NCBI RefSeq assembly: GCF_006228125.1
Contig: NZ_VDFY01000165.1
Span: 1 to 49,634 of the forward strand
Length of the DNA stretch: 49,634 nucleotides
Source of the DNA: Micromonospora orduensis
GTDB lineage: Bacteria > Actinomycetota > Actinomycetes > Mycobacteriales > Micromonosporaceae
Direction: 5' to 3'
Under the pieces are notes generated by a model. That model did not search any database and was not told the DNA's origin. It was given only the letters and a program-made list of their open reading frames with translations. Position 1 is the stretch's first letter. Each line of letters starts with the position of its first letter. The position numbers and the translations under genes are program-made. Positions 16,590 through 26,739 of the stretch are shown one piece after another.

Positions 16590-19500
16590 TCAGGCCGCTG
16601 CCCCCCAGGTGAGGGCGATCCACAGGTCGGTAATCGTCGAATCATCGAGGTAGAGCGTGAGCGGCCCGAGCGCCGGCGGTAGGGGCTCGACGAGCAGCCC
16701 GCTGCGCAGGTCGCCGACGCTCGGATCGGCGCGCAGCAGGGTCTCGTGCCGAGACCCCGGTGGGTTGTCGGCTGCCGCGTCGTACACCGTCACGTCTGCG
16801 TCGCCGGCCGAGGCGAAGAGTTCCAGCGCGTGCAACACCCGGTCGGTGGTGAGCCGGGACCAGTAGGGGTAGTGCTCCTCTCGCAGCGTGAGCGTCAGCG
16901 GTGCGGTCGGTGGTAGGCCGGTAGGGGCCGTCGCGACGAAGCGGGCCCACTCGGTCGGGAACTCGTGCCGTACGGACAGCAGCCTGGTCGAGCCGACCGC
17001 CGCCGCCGCGGCGATCCGCCCCTGCAACGCCGCCACGGCGGCCGATCGCAGCGCGGCCCCGCCCTCTCGCGCGGTGTAGTGCAGGTGCAGCACCACGTCG
17101 GAGATCGTGTCGTGGTCGAACTGCGGGACGTCACTCGGCAGCTCCAGCCGCCACTGGCTGACCGCTCCGGAGCCCTCGAACGGCAGGTACCGATCGTCGC
17201 CGCCACCACTGTCGAACAGTCCGCTGTCGCTCGCCGAGCTGGTCACGATGGACTGCACGCCGAAGTAGTCGCTGAACCGGCTGTCGTCGGCGGTCGCCCG
17301 GTCGTAGCCGGCATCGGAACCGGAGTCGACCGCCGGACTGGTCCGCACCGAGCTGGACAGCAGGGTGAGGGTGCAGTTCACTGAGGCGTATGGTCCGGCG
17401 ACGCACGGAATGGTGACCGCCGCGCCGCGCAGCCGCCGGAAGTAGTGCCCCGGCGCGTCCAGGTCGAAGGCGGCCTCGCCGACGTCGATCGTGCACTGGC
17501 CGGTGGTGCGCAGCTCGATCAGCGCCCGCGGGTCGAGCTGGCGCAGCGAGACGTGCTTGGTCAGCTCGTACTCGCGGCGGTTCAGGTCCGCGTACGCCAG
17601 CTCCATGCGAGTCACGTCCAGGTACAGCTTCTCCCCGGCGAGTAGTTCCTCCTTGCCGCCGCGGTAGTCGTAGCGCAGGAAGGTGCGGTTGGGGTCGCCG
17701 AGTTCGTGCTGCAAAGCCCGCTCGGCTTTGCGCGCGGTGTCGTACGCCAGCTGGAAGCAGCGCTGGTAGAGGCCCCGGGTCTCGCGCTTGAGCCACAGGT
17801 AGAACGCCTCGTTGGTGATCTTTCCGGTACGGGAATCGGTAAGGAACCGCTCGATGTCGGCGGCATTGCGGATCGCCTGCTGGTGGTTGGTGTAGTCGCG
17901 GTGCGCCATGTCTTCCCGGATCTGCGCGGCCCGCAGCTGCTTGAGGGTCGCGTTCAGCTCTCCGGCGGCAATGGTGCTCTGCAGTGTCCAGTCCTGCTCC
18001 CGCCGGTCGTACCCGGCGATTCGGGCCGACTGCCCGGCCAGGTAGCCCTCTTTGCCGCTGGCCGACCGATCCATCGACGCCTTGAGGTTGGACAGCCGGG
18101 TCAGCGCGGTGCCGCCGAAGGAGATGGCCATGCCGACCCCGAACGGAGTGATGTGGGTCTTGAAGTCCGGGATGAGGCTGGTGAAGGTCGCCGCCCGATC
18201 GAACCACTCGGCGCTGTTCTGCTTGGCCTGCGCCGACTGCAGGTGGAGCATCTCGGCGGCCTCGTCGGGGGTCAGCTGGTGGCCGGCCGCGACCAACGGC
18301 GACAGCGGACTGATGGTGACCGAGGCGTCGGCGACCTCGTTCGCAGGTTCCTGGGAGCTGAACCGGGCCCTGTCCATGGCGTCGGTGTCGAGGGCGTCCA
18401 GCTCCGGCTCGGTCAGCGCCGACCCGTTGACGCCGAGCAGCCGCTGGTAGTGCCGGTACCGCTGGTACGCGTTCGACAGCGACGCCTCCAGCGCCTCCCG
18501 GGACTTGACCGCCTCCTGCCATGCCTCGTACTTCACCGTCTCGGCAAGCTCGAGCAGCTGCCGTTCCTGCCGGGCGCGGAGCACCCCGAGCGTCTCGGCG
18601 TCCTTCTTCTCGATCGCCGACAGCAACTGTGCGCCAAGGCCGCGGACCTCCTGGCAGAGCTGACCGGCCTTGGCCACCAGCGACCGGAACCGCACCAGCG
18701 GCAACGGCTGATTCAGGCCGCTCAGCACGGCGGCGACGTTCAGCCCGGCGGCTGTCGCCCGGGCGAGCATGCCCGGGTCGATGGGCGGGTCGAACAGCGG
18801 CAGCTGCCGGAACACCCCCTCGATGGTCAAGGAGTTGCGGATCTTGAAAAGCCGGTCGGCGACGGTGTCCCAGTAACCGAGCAGCGTGTCGTTGCGCGGC
18901 ACGCAGAAGTACAGCGTGGAACCGATGCCGGTAACGGTGGACAGCGGTGCCTCGTCCGACACGGGGGTGGGCGCGGGCGCCAGGTCGAACGGCAGGTCCG
19001 CCTCGATCTCCCGGACCGCATTTGAGAACACGTCGAGGTCGCCGCGTAGGCTGCGGTAGGTCTGCGTCACCCGTAAACCCTTCGGCGGGACCTTCTCCGG
19101 GCGTGGCCCGAGCAGGTTTGCGGCCAGGACGTACAGCTGGGTGGCCTCGTTGATCGCCTCACCGGTGTCCTGCCGGAACAGCGAGTCGCCCCAGGCGACG
19201 AGGTTGTCCAGGTACGCCATGACCGTCTTGAGCATGTACGCGGTCGGCCGGTACCGGGCCACCACGTGCGGCGAGAACGGCTGGTCCGCCCAGGACGAGA
19301 TCGCCGAAACGGTGTCGGCGAGCAGTTGCTGATCCGCGCCGGTGGACAGGTTCGTCAGGATCTCGGTGATCGACTCGACGTCGGTGGTCCGGAACGGCTG
19401 GACCTTCCAGAACCGCTCCGGTGCCGGGTCGTCGCTGTCGTCGGTGGGGTCGAAGATGTAGTGGAACCAGCGCTGCGCCTCCTCGTACCGGCCGTTGCGG

Positions 19501-19859
19501 CTCAGGTGCATCGCCGCCGTCAGCGGCAGGTGGAAGAACAGCTCCCAGTTGTAGACGGCGTACCCGCCGGAGATCGTGAAGTCCAGCTCGGCGACCGGGT
19601 ACGGCTCGGCGACCAGTTCCGTCGGCTCGTACCTGTGATCGGTCATCAGCGTCCGGCGCAGCGGCGGCTGCGCGGTGTCGGCATCCTGCAACTCGTCGAT
19701 CGAGCCGGTCACCAACCGGTGTGTCAGCTCGGTGACGTACGGGTGGAAGTGGGTGCGGAACGTGTACGACAGGGTACGTTCGCGGATCCGCTCGGTCGGG
19801 AAGTTGAGCGGTTCGTACGCGGTGGAGGCCAGGTCCGCGCCGTTGTGGAAGGCGGTCAT
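16590..19859 (-). CDS. Tc toxin TcA, C-terminal (pore-forming/TcB-binding) subunit
   Basis: 1089 residues from the ATG at 19859, which overlaps the stop of the upstream TcA part (ATGA). The open frame extends much further upstream but is non-coding there. The N-terminal half begins TAFHNGADLASTAYEPLNFP and has the TcA signature RNGRYEEAQRWFHYIFDPTD. It then forms long alpha-helical shaft segments (about 410-480, 600-760, e.g. QERQLLELAETVKYEAWQEA). A pore-forming stretch around 510-600 includes PFGVGMAISFGG. The end carries the TcB-binding region with RYLPFEGSGAVSQWRLELP near residue 890. In known Tc complexes this part builds the pentameric channel that injects the TcC payload. The split from the N-terminal part resembles TcaA/TcaB-type complexes. 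Confidence 0.88.
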   Translation of the reverse strand: MTAFHNGADLASTAYEPLNFPTERIRERTLSYTFRTHFHPYVTELTHRLVTGSIDELQDADTAQPPLRRTLMTDHRYEPTELVAEPYPVAELDFTISGGYAVYNWELFFHLPLTAAMHLSRNGRYEEAQRWFHYIFDPTDDSDDPAPERFWKVQPFRTTDVESITEILTNLSTGADQQLLADTVSAISSWADQPFSPHVVARYRPTAYMLKTVMAYLDNLVAWGDSLFRQDTGEAINEATQLYVLAANLLGPRPEKVPPKGLRVTQTYRSLRGDLDVFSNAVREIEADLPFDLAPAPTPVSDEAPLSTVTGIGSTLYFCVPRNDTLLGYWDTVADRLFKIRNSLTIEGVFRQLPLFDPPIDPGMLARATAAGLNVAAVLSGLNQPLPLVRFRSLVAKAGQLCQEVRGLGAQLLSAIEKKDAETLGVLRARQERQLLELAETVKYEAWQEAVKSREALEASLSNAYQRYRHYQRLLGVNGSALTEPELDALDTDAMDRARFSSQEPANEVADASVTISPLSPLVAAGHQLTPDEAAEMLHLQSAQAKQNSAEWFDRAATFTSLIPDFKTHITPFGVGMAISFGGTALTRLSNLKASMDRSASGKEGYLAGQSARIAGYDRREQDWTLQSTIAAGELNATLKQLRAAQIREDMAHRDYTNHQQAIRNAADIERFLTDSRTGKITNEAFYLWLKRETRGLYQRCFQLAYDTARKAERALQHELGDPNRTFLRYDYRGGKEELLAGEKLYLDVTRMELAYADLNRREYELTKHVSLRQLDPRALIELRTTGQCTIDVGEAAFDLDAPGHYFRRLRGAAVTIPCVAGPYASVNCTLTLLSSSVRTSPAVDSGSDAGYDRATADDSRFSDYFGVQSIVTSSASDSGLFDSGGGDDRYLPFEGSGAVSQWRLELPSDVPQFDHDTISDVVLHLHYTAREGGAALRSAAVAALQGRIAAAAAVGSTRLLSVRHEFPTEWARFVATAPTGLPPTAPLTLTLREEHYPYWSRLTTDRVLHALELFASAGDADVTVYDAAADNPPGSRHETLLRADPSVGDLRSGLLVEPLPPALGPLTLYLDDSTITDLWIALTWGAAA

Positions 19860-22800
19860 CGCCGTGCTCCCGTCCGGGTGCCGGCGGCAGGCCCAGTGAC
19901 TGGACCTTCGACCGATGCGCCCTGGTAGCGGATCGTGGTGGCGGGCGCGGTCACCCAGTCGGCGCGTGGCACGAGCCCGAACCGCGCCGCCGGGCTGAGC
20001 TCGACCGCCGTCGCGCCGGCCGTGGCGGTCTGGCCGAGCAGGTCGAGCCTGGTCCAGTACTGGTCGAGGTCGAAGTGCAGCTGCCCGGTGATCGCGGGGA
20101 TCACCCAGCCGTCGCTGGTGAGCAGCGATGTCTCGGTCAGCGCCGGCTCGACGTAGAACGTGTTCTTTTCGTCGGCGTAGAAGAACGGCGCGCCGATGAC
20201 ACTCAGGTCTGGGTCGAGGTCGCCGCCGGACGGGTTGTCGATCGTCCGCACCGTCCAGCGAGCGCCGTCGCCCAGCACGGTCACCGTGACGGTGTGTTCG
20301 ACCGGCGTCGCAGCCACCGGGTCGACCTGGTCGGCGTACTCGATCTGCATCGGACCGTCGACGGGTTTGCCGGCAAAGATCACCAGGCTGCCGAACAGCG
20401 TGCCCTCCGTGCGGAACGGCCACGGCGGGGGCAGTCGGTACGTCCCGAGAACCGGCGGGCTGTTCTTGTTCTCCAGCCGGAACGCCGTCTCGAGGGTGTC
20501 GATGTGCACCAGCAGGGCGTCGCCGTCGACACTGACGTGCAGGAGTTGCTGGTCGGTCGACCAGTCCGCGTCGACGGTGACGCTGATCGGGGTGTCCAGC
20601 CCCCCAGAGCTGGGATCGGTCCAGGTGCCCTGATGATATTCGGTCCAGTGCAGGTGCACGTCGATTCTTCGCGGGCTGCGAACGGCGCCGACAGGCACAT
20701 CGGCGAGCTCGGTGATCGTGCTGCTGTCGTTGGCGGTGGTGTCGGCCTGCTCCAGGAAGGTCACCCAGAACAGGTGCAGCCGGTCCTGCCAGACGGCCGC
20801 GGTCAAGTGGTCGCCGTCGATCTGCGCGGTCACCGGCAGCCACGGCGTCCACACCCCGTAGCGGTACGTCCGGCAGAAGTACGAATACGGGGCGGCGAAG
20901 GTGCGAGCGACGACGTGCAGCGTGTTCCCGGCCGGGCCACCGTCGACCTCGTCGACCCGCTCGAGGTGGATCGAGCGGATGTCCAGCCGGGCCAGCGGCT
21001 CGAGACCGCGCAGGTAGGCGAACAGGGCCTCCTCGACCAGTTCCTCGGTGACGTCGCCGGCCAGCAGGGTGCTCTCCAGCGCCTGGAAGAGATGACTCTT
21101 GTCGTCGCGGAACTCCGGTTCGAGCCAGTTCTCCGGCCAGAGAAAGATTTTCCGGTTCGCCTCCCACAACCGGTAGCGCTTCATCCACTGCCACTGCTCG
21201 GCGTCGATCAGCGACGCGGGCACACGGGGCTCCAGGTTGAGCAGGCAGCGCTGCACGAACAGCTGCACGGCGGAGATCGCCAGCCGCAGCCGGGACGTCT
21301 GCACGACCGGTTCGGTGGCCGGATCGATCAGGAAGAACTCGTACAGCTGGTCTGGCGTGGTGAAGCCTTCGCGCTGCACGATCCAGGCGACCAGGGCGTC
21401 GCGGCGGCGTTGCCGCAGCGTGTCGAAGATCGGCTGGGCGACCCGCCGCCAGCCGGCCGCGTCGTAGCCGGCTCGCACCGCGTCCCGCAACCGCCGCGCG
21501 ATCACCGCGTCGGGCTCCGGGGTGGCCGAATCGGCGAGCGCGCCGGGGGAGATGCCGATCCGGGTCGCGGTGGCGAGCACCGACCACACCCGGCCGAGGC
21601 CGATCTCGCTGATCAGCAGGGGAACGGTCGCGCTGATCACCCGCTCGCCGCGATCGCCGGTGACGGTGGCGTCGGCGTCGATGCCCAGCCGGCCGAACGC
21701 CTCGGCGACGATCACCTCGTCCCGGCGGGTGAGGACGGCGACCCGGGTACGCAGGTCGGCGAGCAGCGCATCTCGGGCGGCGGACCGGCCGTGGTCGGCT
21801 GCCGCCGGGTCGAGTGCGTACGTCTGCCGGGCATGTGCGAACAGATCGGTGAGCTCCCCGGGCACCGCGCTCAGCTCGGCCTGCAGCACGGCCAGGTCGA
21901 GCAGCCGCCGCAGCCAGCCGAACACCACCGTCGCCTGCGCCGGGTCGTCCTCTTCGGCGGTCAACGGCAGCGCGGCGAGGGTGAAGCCGCCGAAGTCCGC
22001 CGGATGGGTGAGCAGCTGGCGCAGCTCCGCCTCGGCCGACTCGGTCGCCACCACCAGGCGCAGCGACTTGTCGAGCAGCACGTGCGCGCGGCGTACCCGC
22101 TCCACCGCCTCGACGGGGTGGCTGACCAGCCGGTCGAGCGGACCTTCGGTCAGGTTCACCCCGAGGACCAGCACCTCGACGGCGCCGCCGGAGGTCGAGG
22201 TGGCGTCCATCCGCAGGTGGTAGGTGGTGCCGGGCACGAGGTCGACGGCGGCGCCGGGGGTGTCACCGTCGGCGGCCGCCGACGCCAGCAGCACGGCGTC
22301 GGTGAGGTGGTCGAAGCGCAGTTCGACCTCGGTGCCGGCCCGTTCGCAGGAGACCGCGAAGCGGTACGACCCGGCGACGGGCACCTCCAGGTACGCCTCG
22401 ACCGTCGCGGTGCCGAGGATGCCGGTGCCGGCGGTCGGGTCGGCGGTGGTCGTGACGCCCCGCTCACCCGCGCTCCGGTACGACGCCAGCATCGCCTCGC
22501 CGGGCCTGGTGCGGTCGGCCAGCAGCGCCGGCTCGGTGATCAGCGCCGTCAGCAGCACATCGCCGCCGGGTACGTCGGCGACCGCGTCAGCGAACTCCGC
22601 GGTGACCGCGGCGAGCACCGCGCCGTCGATGAGCCGATCCCGCAGGAACGGCAGGAATTTCCCGAGCAGCAGTGCGCGCCGGTCGGCGGCTGGGCGCGGC
22701 CCCCACAGCTTCTCCAGGTCACCGGCGGCCAGGAAGCCGGTGGGGGCGACCAGGTTGGTGTCGAAGAACTGCTGCCCGGTGGCGACCACCGAGTCGAGCA

Positions 22801-25800
22801 GCGCGGTATAGAGGGCGGTCGCGTCCGGCGATCCGGTGAAGGCCGCGACCAGTTGGTCCCGCCCGCGCGGCGTCAGCACACCGGTCCGGAGCAGGTGCTG
22901 CTCGCTGCGGATCGGGTCGAAGCTGAGCGTGATCGACGGTTCGGCGGCGACCGCGACCGGGTCGAGTGCCTCGTCCGGCGCGATGCCGGTGAGCACGGCG
23001 TCGTAGGTGATCGTCTGAGTCCACATCGTGAACACCGTGTCGGCCGCAGGGAGCACCAGTGCCATCTTCTGCTGCAGTTCGTCGTCGCCGAGCGCCGTCG
23101 GATCGGCGGGATCGGGGTGCTCGACGCCGACCCGGGCGATCTCGGCGTCCAGCGCCCGGATCAGGTTCAGCGGCGGTCCGGCGACCAAGGCATACGGCCC
23201 TTCCGGATCGAACCGGTGCCGCAGCAGGTAGTCCAGCTCGGTCACGTCGATGCCGGCGGCGCGGACGGCGCCAACCGTCGCGGCGAAGTCGATGGTGACC
23301 GCGGCGTGGTCGTCCGCGGCCTCGGTGATCGGACCTGGCAGCGGCGCGGCGAACGGGTCGATGCCGGCCAGTTGCCGCAGCGTGATCAGCTCGGGGACGG
23401 TTACCTTGAGCCGCCGGGCCAGCACGGCATACCGGTGCAGCAGCGACACCGTCGCCAGGTTCAGCGGGGCGGCGTCCAGACTGGTCCCGGCGTCGGCGAG
23501 GATCGCGGTGACGTCGGTGTCGGTGAGCCCGAGCGCGCCCTGCACGGTGCCGGTGTGCGCGGCCAGGCTCACATTGCCGGTGGCCGGATCCTCGGGCTGC
23601 GCCGGGTCCCAGCCGAACGGCCGCCAATTGCCGCTGTCCAGGGCTTCGAGGTAGCGGCCGAGTTGCTGGTCGAACACGACGGTGTCCAGCGGCGGGGTGC
23701 CCGGGATGAGGAACAGTTCGGCATACCGCTCCGGGGTGAGGTCGGACCACAGCTCCACCAACTCGGTCCGGTCGCCCGGCAACGCCTCGGACAGCGCGGC
23801 GAGCCGGGCCGTACCGAGCAGCGCGGTGGCCAGCGCCGGGCCCAGGGTGGCGCCGGCGCGCGGACCCGGTTCGATCGGCAGGAACGCGGTCAGCACCCGG
23901 TCGGTCTCGGCGAGCGTCCAGCCGGTCCGCCGCTGTACCCGCACCAGGTGGTCCAGCAGCAGGAACGCCAACGGGTCGGCGGCGCGGCCGTCGGCGTACT
24001 GCAGAACGGTGGTCTCGAAGCCGCTGCTGGCGACCGGGTCGGCGAGGACCAGCATCCGGCCGAGGTCGGCCGGGGCGAGGACGGCGGCGAGGGCGTCGGG
24101 ACCGCCGGCCGGATCGAGGGCGGCCTCGACGGCGGCGCGTTCATCGTCCGTCATCGGTGCGTGGCCGGGCATGTTCTGGTACCGGAGCAGGTCGGTGAGG
24201 GTCAGCCCGAGCTTCGGCAAGGCCGCGACGGCGGCCAGTTGCGGGTTCACGAAACGGCTGGTCACCAGCAGCAGCAGATCGGCGTACGAGACGCCGAGCC
24301 GGCGGGCGAGCGGCACCGCGTTCGGCAGCTCAGCCAGCACCTGGGTGTCCCGGCTGCGCGGGTAGCCGTACAGCTCGGGCCAGCGGGCCTCCTGGTCGGC
24401 GGCCGTCAGCAGCCCGTACTCGGCGGGGGACAGGCCGAGGCGTTCGATCGCGACGGCGGCGCGGCCGTAGCTGCGGCCGTACGCGTGGCCGCCCGGGTAC
24501 AACTCGTCGCTGCGACGGAAGGTGTCCAGCACCTGCCACAGCGGGACGCCGAAGTGGTCGAGCAGCCGCCGGACGGTCTCCAGCCAGAGGTCGAACGGCA
24601 GCGTCGTCGGGTGCACGGCGCCACGCAGCACGTTGTACGCCTCGGGCACGAGGAACTGCGGCTCGGCGATCAGGTCGGCGGACTGCGCGTCGCCGGTGTC
24701 CCGAGCCGCGGCCGGGTCGAGATGTCCGTGGGCGACGTAGTACTCCAGGATCTCGTTCACCAGGTCGACGTACGGCAGGACGGTGTTGGTGTTCTCGCAG
24801 GTCAGCGGAAGCTCGGCGAGGTCCGGGCGACGCTGGTCGAGGATCTCGAAGGCAGCGGTGGCGTCGGCCGGCAGGGCGTCGGCGGGCGGGTCGAGGAAGT
24901 GCAGTAGGTCGACCAGGTAGGCAGCCGGGCCGAGGACGGAGCGGCAGTGGTCGCACTCGCAGAAGTCCTGGTTGCCGAACAGTTGCTCCAGCGTCGGGAA
25001 GGTCTTGACCAGCGCATCCCGGTGCTGTTGCCGGGCCTCGCCGGGGCCGGAGAGCACGTGGACGGCCGGGGTCGCGTCGAGCTGGCGGGCTGCGGTGACA
25101 GTCGTCAGGGCGGCGCTGCTGACCTGCTGCGCCTTCGCGTAGACCTGGATGGCCTCGGCCGGGGAGGCGAACCGGTCGCCGTGCCGGGCCAGGAAGGTCC
25201 GCAGCGGCATCGCGGTGACGTCATACGCGGAGGTCAGGCCGGCGTCGAGCAGCGCCGCCATCGACTCGTCGGTGGGTGAGATCTGGTAGACGCGGTGCAG
25301 GGCACGGACGGTCGTCGTGACCGCGGCGTGCTGGACGGCGGGGATGCCGTCAAGGAGTTCCTCGCCATGGTCGGTGAGCATCGCGGTGACGGAGACACGG
25401 CCGAGTTGGAGGCCGAGCGCGGCGGCGCGGTCGAGGACGGTGGCGGTGTGCTCGCGGATTGCGTCGTCCGCGCCGGGCAGTGGCAGGCTGCCGGTGGCGA
25501 CCTCGTGCGCCGCGACGTTGGTGGGGAAGCTGATCCGGACCTTGCGCGCCAGGTCGGTGGCGTAGGCGTCGAGCCTCGTCGTGGTGTCGTCGCCAAGGAA
25601 GGCCGGCGGGATCAGGTCGTCGACGGCGACCTCGGCGACCTCGGCGGCGGCGCGGACGAGTTTCGCCCAGGCGCGTGGCCGGTGCAGTCTGCGGGTGACC
25701 AGCGCCGGACCGAGGTCGTTGCCTTTCAGCGCGGGAACGAGGTGCCTGGTCAGCGTCGCGTTGTTCAGGGTGAGCCGGCCGAGCTTGCCGACCAGCTTGA

Positions 25801-26671
25801 GGGCGTCAACGGGGAGATTCGCCCGATCCGCCGCAGCCCAGAGGTCGTCGGTGCTGCCGCCGGTGTGCGCGACCGTGGCCTCGATGTCGTCGAAGGCGGC
25901 CGCCTGGTTGTCGGAGAGCCCCGCCGCGGCGAGCATGTCGCGCTGCGTGGAGAGTGCGCCGGGTGCGATGGCGGCGAGCCGGTGGTCCCGGGCGAACCCG
26001 GTGAAGGTGGCGACGGCGTCCTGCCGGTCGGTGTCGTCGAGGTCGACGATCCCGGCGACGGACGCCTTCTTGAGCGCACGGTCGACGGCGGCCGGGCTCA
26101 CCCCGGCCAGTCCGGCCGGGTCGCCCGGCAGACCAGCGCGGACCAGGGCGTATGCGGCTGGGGTGGCAAGTCCGGTGGCGGCGGTGACCTGCTCGGCGGT
26201 GGCGGCGAGGGCGATCAGGCGGGCATCCCAGCTGGTGTTCTCCTGGAGCAGCGTGAGGTCCGGCTGGTCGGCGGTCTGCTTGGCGATGCCCAGCCGCTTG
26301 CCGCCCAGGTGCCGCTCGGTGTCGGTGAGCAGTTGAGCGTGCTCGGTGGCCGGGGGCTGGACCGAGGTGGGAGCGACGACGTTGACGACGTCGCCGGGCT
26401 GCACGCCGAACAGCGTGTCGGTGACCGTCACCTCGGTGCGGTCGGCCTGGAGTATGCGCAGTTCAAGGTTGAGCGGGGTGGAGTCCGCCCCCTCGTCGGC
26501 CGGGTCGTCGTCGGAGGTCAGCGAGATCTCGAACCGGCCAGTTTGATCCGTCCGTGTCTGACCGTAGGGCGCTGTGACACCCCCGAACCCCTTCCGGTAC
26601 GCCCGCACCACCCGGTCCACGGCCGGCTCGCCGTACTCGAGGTACAAGACCCCATGAAGCAGGTGCTCCAT
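19856..26671 (-). CDS. Tc toxin TcA, N-terminal (shell/receptor-binding) subunit
   Basis: About 2271 residues from the ATG at 26671, chosen for the AAGGGGAG ribosome site; an upstream in-frame ATG at 26698 lacks one. Residues ~1-90 look like a beta-sandwich (GEPAVDRVVRAYRKGFGG... TRTDQTGRFEI). The VRP1/SpvA-like region has FGNQDFCECDHCRSVLGPAA near 570. A PA14-like beta domain lies around 1390-1505 (SYRFAVSCERAGTEVELRFD, GTTYHLRMDA). The neuraminidase-like/ABC-toxin segment starts near 1830 (RLWEANRKIFLWPENWLEPE) and includes YSYFCRTYRYGVWTPWLPV. These are the standard TcA landmarks. The protein forms the outer shell and receptor-binding part; the channel part is the overlapping next gene. 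No signal peptide is seen, as usual for Tc subunits. Together the two parts (~3360 residues) exceed typical TcA. Confidence 0.88.
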   Translation of the reverse strand: MEHLLHGVLYLEYGEPAVDRVVRAYRKGFGGVTAPYGQTRTDQTGRFEISLTSDDDPADEGADSTPLNLELRILQADRTEVTVTDTLFGVQPGDVVNVVAPTSVQPPATEHAQLLTDTERHLGGKRLGIAKQTADQPDLTLLQENTSWDARLIALAATAEQVTAATGLATPAAYALVRAGLPGDPAGLAGVSPAAVDRALKKASVAGIVDLDDTDRQDAVATFTGFARDHRLAAIAPGALSTQRDMLAAAGLSDNQAAAFDDIEATVAHTGGSTDDLWAAADRANLPVDALKLVGKLGRLTLNNATLTRHLVPALKGNDLGPALVTRRLHRPRAWAKLVRAAAEVAEVAVDDLIPPAFLGDDTTTRLDAYATDLARKVRISFPTNVAAHEVATGSLPLPGADDAIREHTATVLDRAAALGLQLGRVSVTAMLTDHGEELLDGIPAVQHAAVTTTVRALHRVYQISPTDESMAALLDAGLTSAYDVTAMPLRTFLARHGDRFASPAEAIQVYAKAQQVSSAALTTVTAARQLDATPAVHVLSGPGEARQQHRDALVKTFPTLEQLFGNQDFCECDHCRSVLGPAAYLVDLLHFLDPPADALPADATAAFEILDQRRPDLAELPLTCENTNTVLPYVDLVNEILEYYVAHGHLDPAAARDTGDAQSADLIAEPQFLVPEAYNVLRGAVHPTTLPFDLWLETVRRLLDHFGVPLWQVLDTFRRSDELYPGGHAYGRSYGRAAVAIERLGLSPAEYGLLTAADQEARWPELYGYPRSRDTQVLAELPNAVPLARRLGVSYADLLLLVTSRFVNPQLAAVAALPKLGLTLTDLLRYQNMPGHAPMTDDERAAVEAALDPAGGPDALAAVLAPADLGRMLVLADPVASSGFETTVLQYADGRAADPLAFLLLDHLVRVQRRTGWTLAETDRVLTAFLPIEPGPRAGATLGPALATALLGTARLAALSEALPGDRTELVELWSDLTPERYAELFLIPGTPPLDTVVFDQQLGRYLEALDSGNWRPFGWDPAQPEDPATGNVSLAAHTGTVQGALGLTDTDVTAILADAGTSLDAAPLNLATVSLLHRYAVLARRLKVTVPELITLRQLAGIDPFAAPLPGPITEAADDHAAVTIDFAATVGAVRAAGIDVTELDYLLRHRFDPEGPYALVAGPPLNLIRALDAEIARVGVEHPDPADPTALGDDELQQKMALVLPAADTVFTMWTQTITYDAVLTGIAPDEALDPVAVAAEPSITLSFDPIRSEQHLLRTGVLTPRGRDQLVAAFTGSPDATALYTALLDSVVATGQQFFDTNLVAPTGFLAAGDLEKLWGPRPAADRRALLLGKFLPFLRDRLIDGAVLAAVTAEFADAVADVPGGDVLLTALITEPALLADRTRPGEAMLASYRSAGERGVTTTADPTAGTGILGTATVEAYLEVPVAGSYRFAVSCERAGTEVELRFDHLTDAVLLASAAADGDTPGAAVDLVPGTTYHLRMDATSTSGGAVEVLVLGVNLTEGPLDRLVSHPVEAVERVRRAHVLLDKSLRLVVATESAEAELRQLLTHPADFGGFTLAALPLTAEEDDPAQATVVFGWLRRLLDLAVLQAELSAVPGELTDLFAHARQTYALDPAAADHGRSAARDALLADLRTRVAVLTRRDEVIVAEAFGRLGIDADATVTGDRGERVISATVPLLISEIGLGRVWSVLATATRIGISPGALADSATPEPDAVIARRLRDAVRAGYDAAGWRRVAQPIFDTLRQRRRDALVAWIVQREGFTTPDQLYEFFLIDPATEPVVQTSRLRLAISAVQLFVQRCLLNLEPRVPASLIDAEQWQWMKRYRLWEANRKIFLWPENWLEPEFRDDKSHLFQALESTLLAGDVTEELVEEALFAYLRGLEPLARLDIRSIHLERVDEVDGGPAGNTLHVVARTFAAPYSYFCRTYRYGVWTPWLPVTAQIDGDHLTAAVWQDRLHLFWVTFLEQADTTANDSSTITELADVPVGAVRSPRRIDVHLHWTEYHQGTWTDPSSGGLDTPISVTVDADWSTDQQLLHVSVDGDALLVHIDTLETAFRLENKNSPPVLGTYRLPPPWPFRTEGTLFGSLVIFAGKPVDGPMQIEYADQVDPVAATPVEHTVTVTVLGDGARWTVRTIDNPSGGDLDPDLSVIGAPFFYADEKNTFYVEPALTETSLLTSDGWVIPAITGQLHFDLDQYWTRLDLLGQTATAGATAVELSPAARFGLVPRADWVTAPATTIRYQGASVEGPVTGPAAGTRTGARR

Positions 26672-26739
26672 CTCTGGCTCCCCTTGGATGTGCTGCACTG
26701 GCGGCTGCGGGCAATGACTCGCTGTGCATTCGAAAGTGC

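Noticed and set aside
19860..21587. Long N-terminal extension of the TcA C-terminal open frame
   Set aside because: This part overlaps the TcA N-terminal gene in another frame and has Arg/Ala-rich shadow composition. The ATGA overlap start at 19859 matches the family boundary.
20075..24907. 1610-codon open frame on the plus strand opposite the TcA gene
   Set aside because: GC-rich codon bias keeps the antisense frame open. It has no ribosome site or motif, and its composition (Gly/Arg/Gln/Val repeats) is that of a shadow; the minus strand encodes clear TcA domains.
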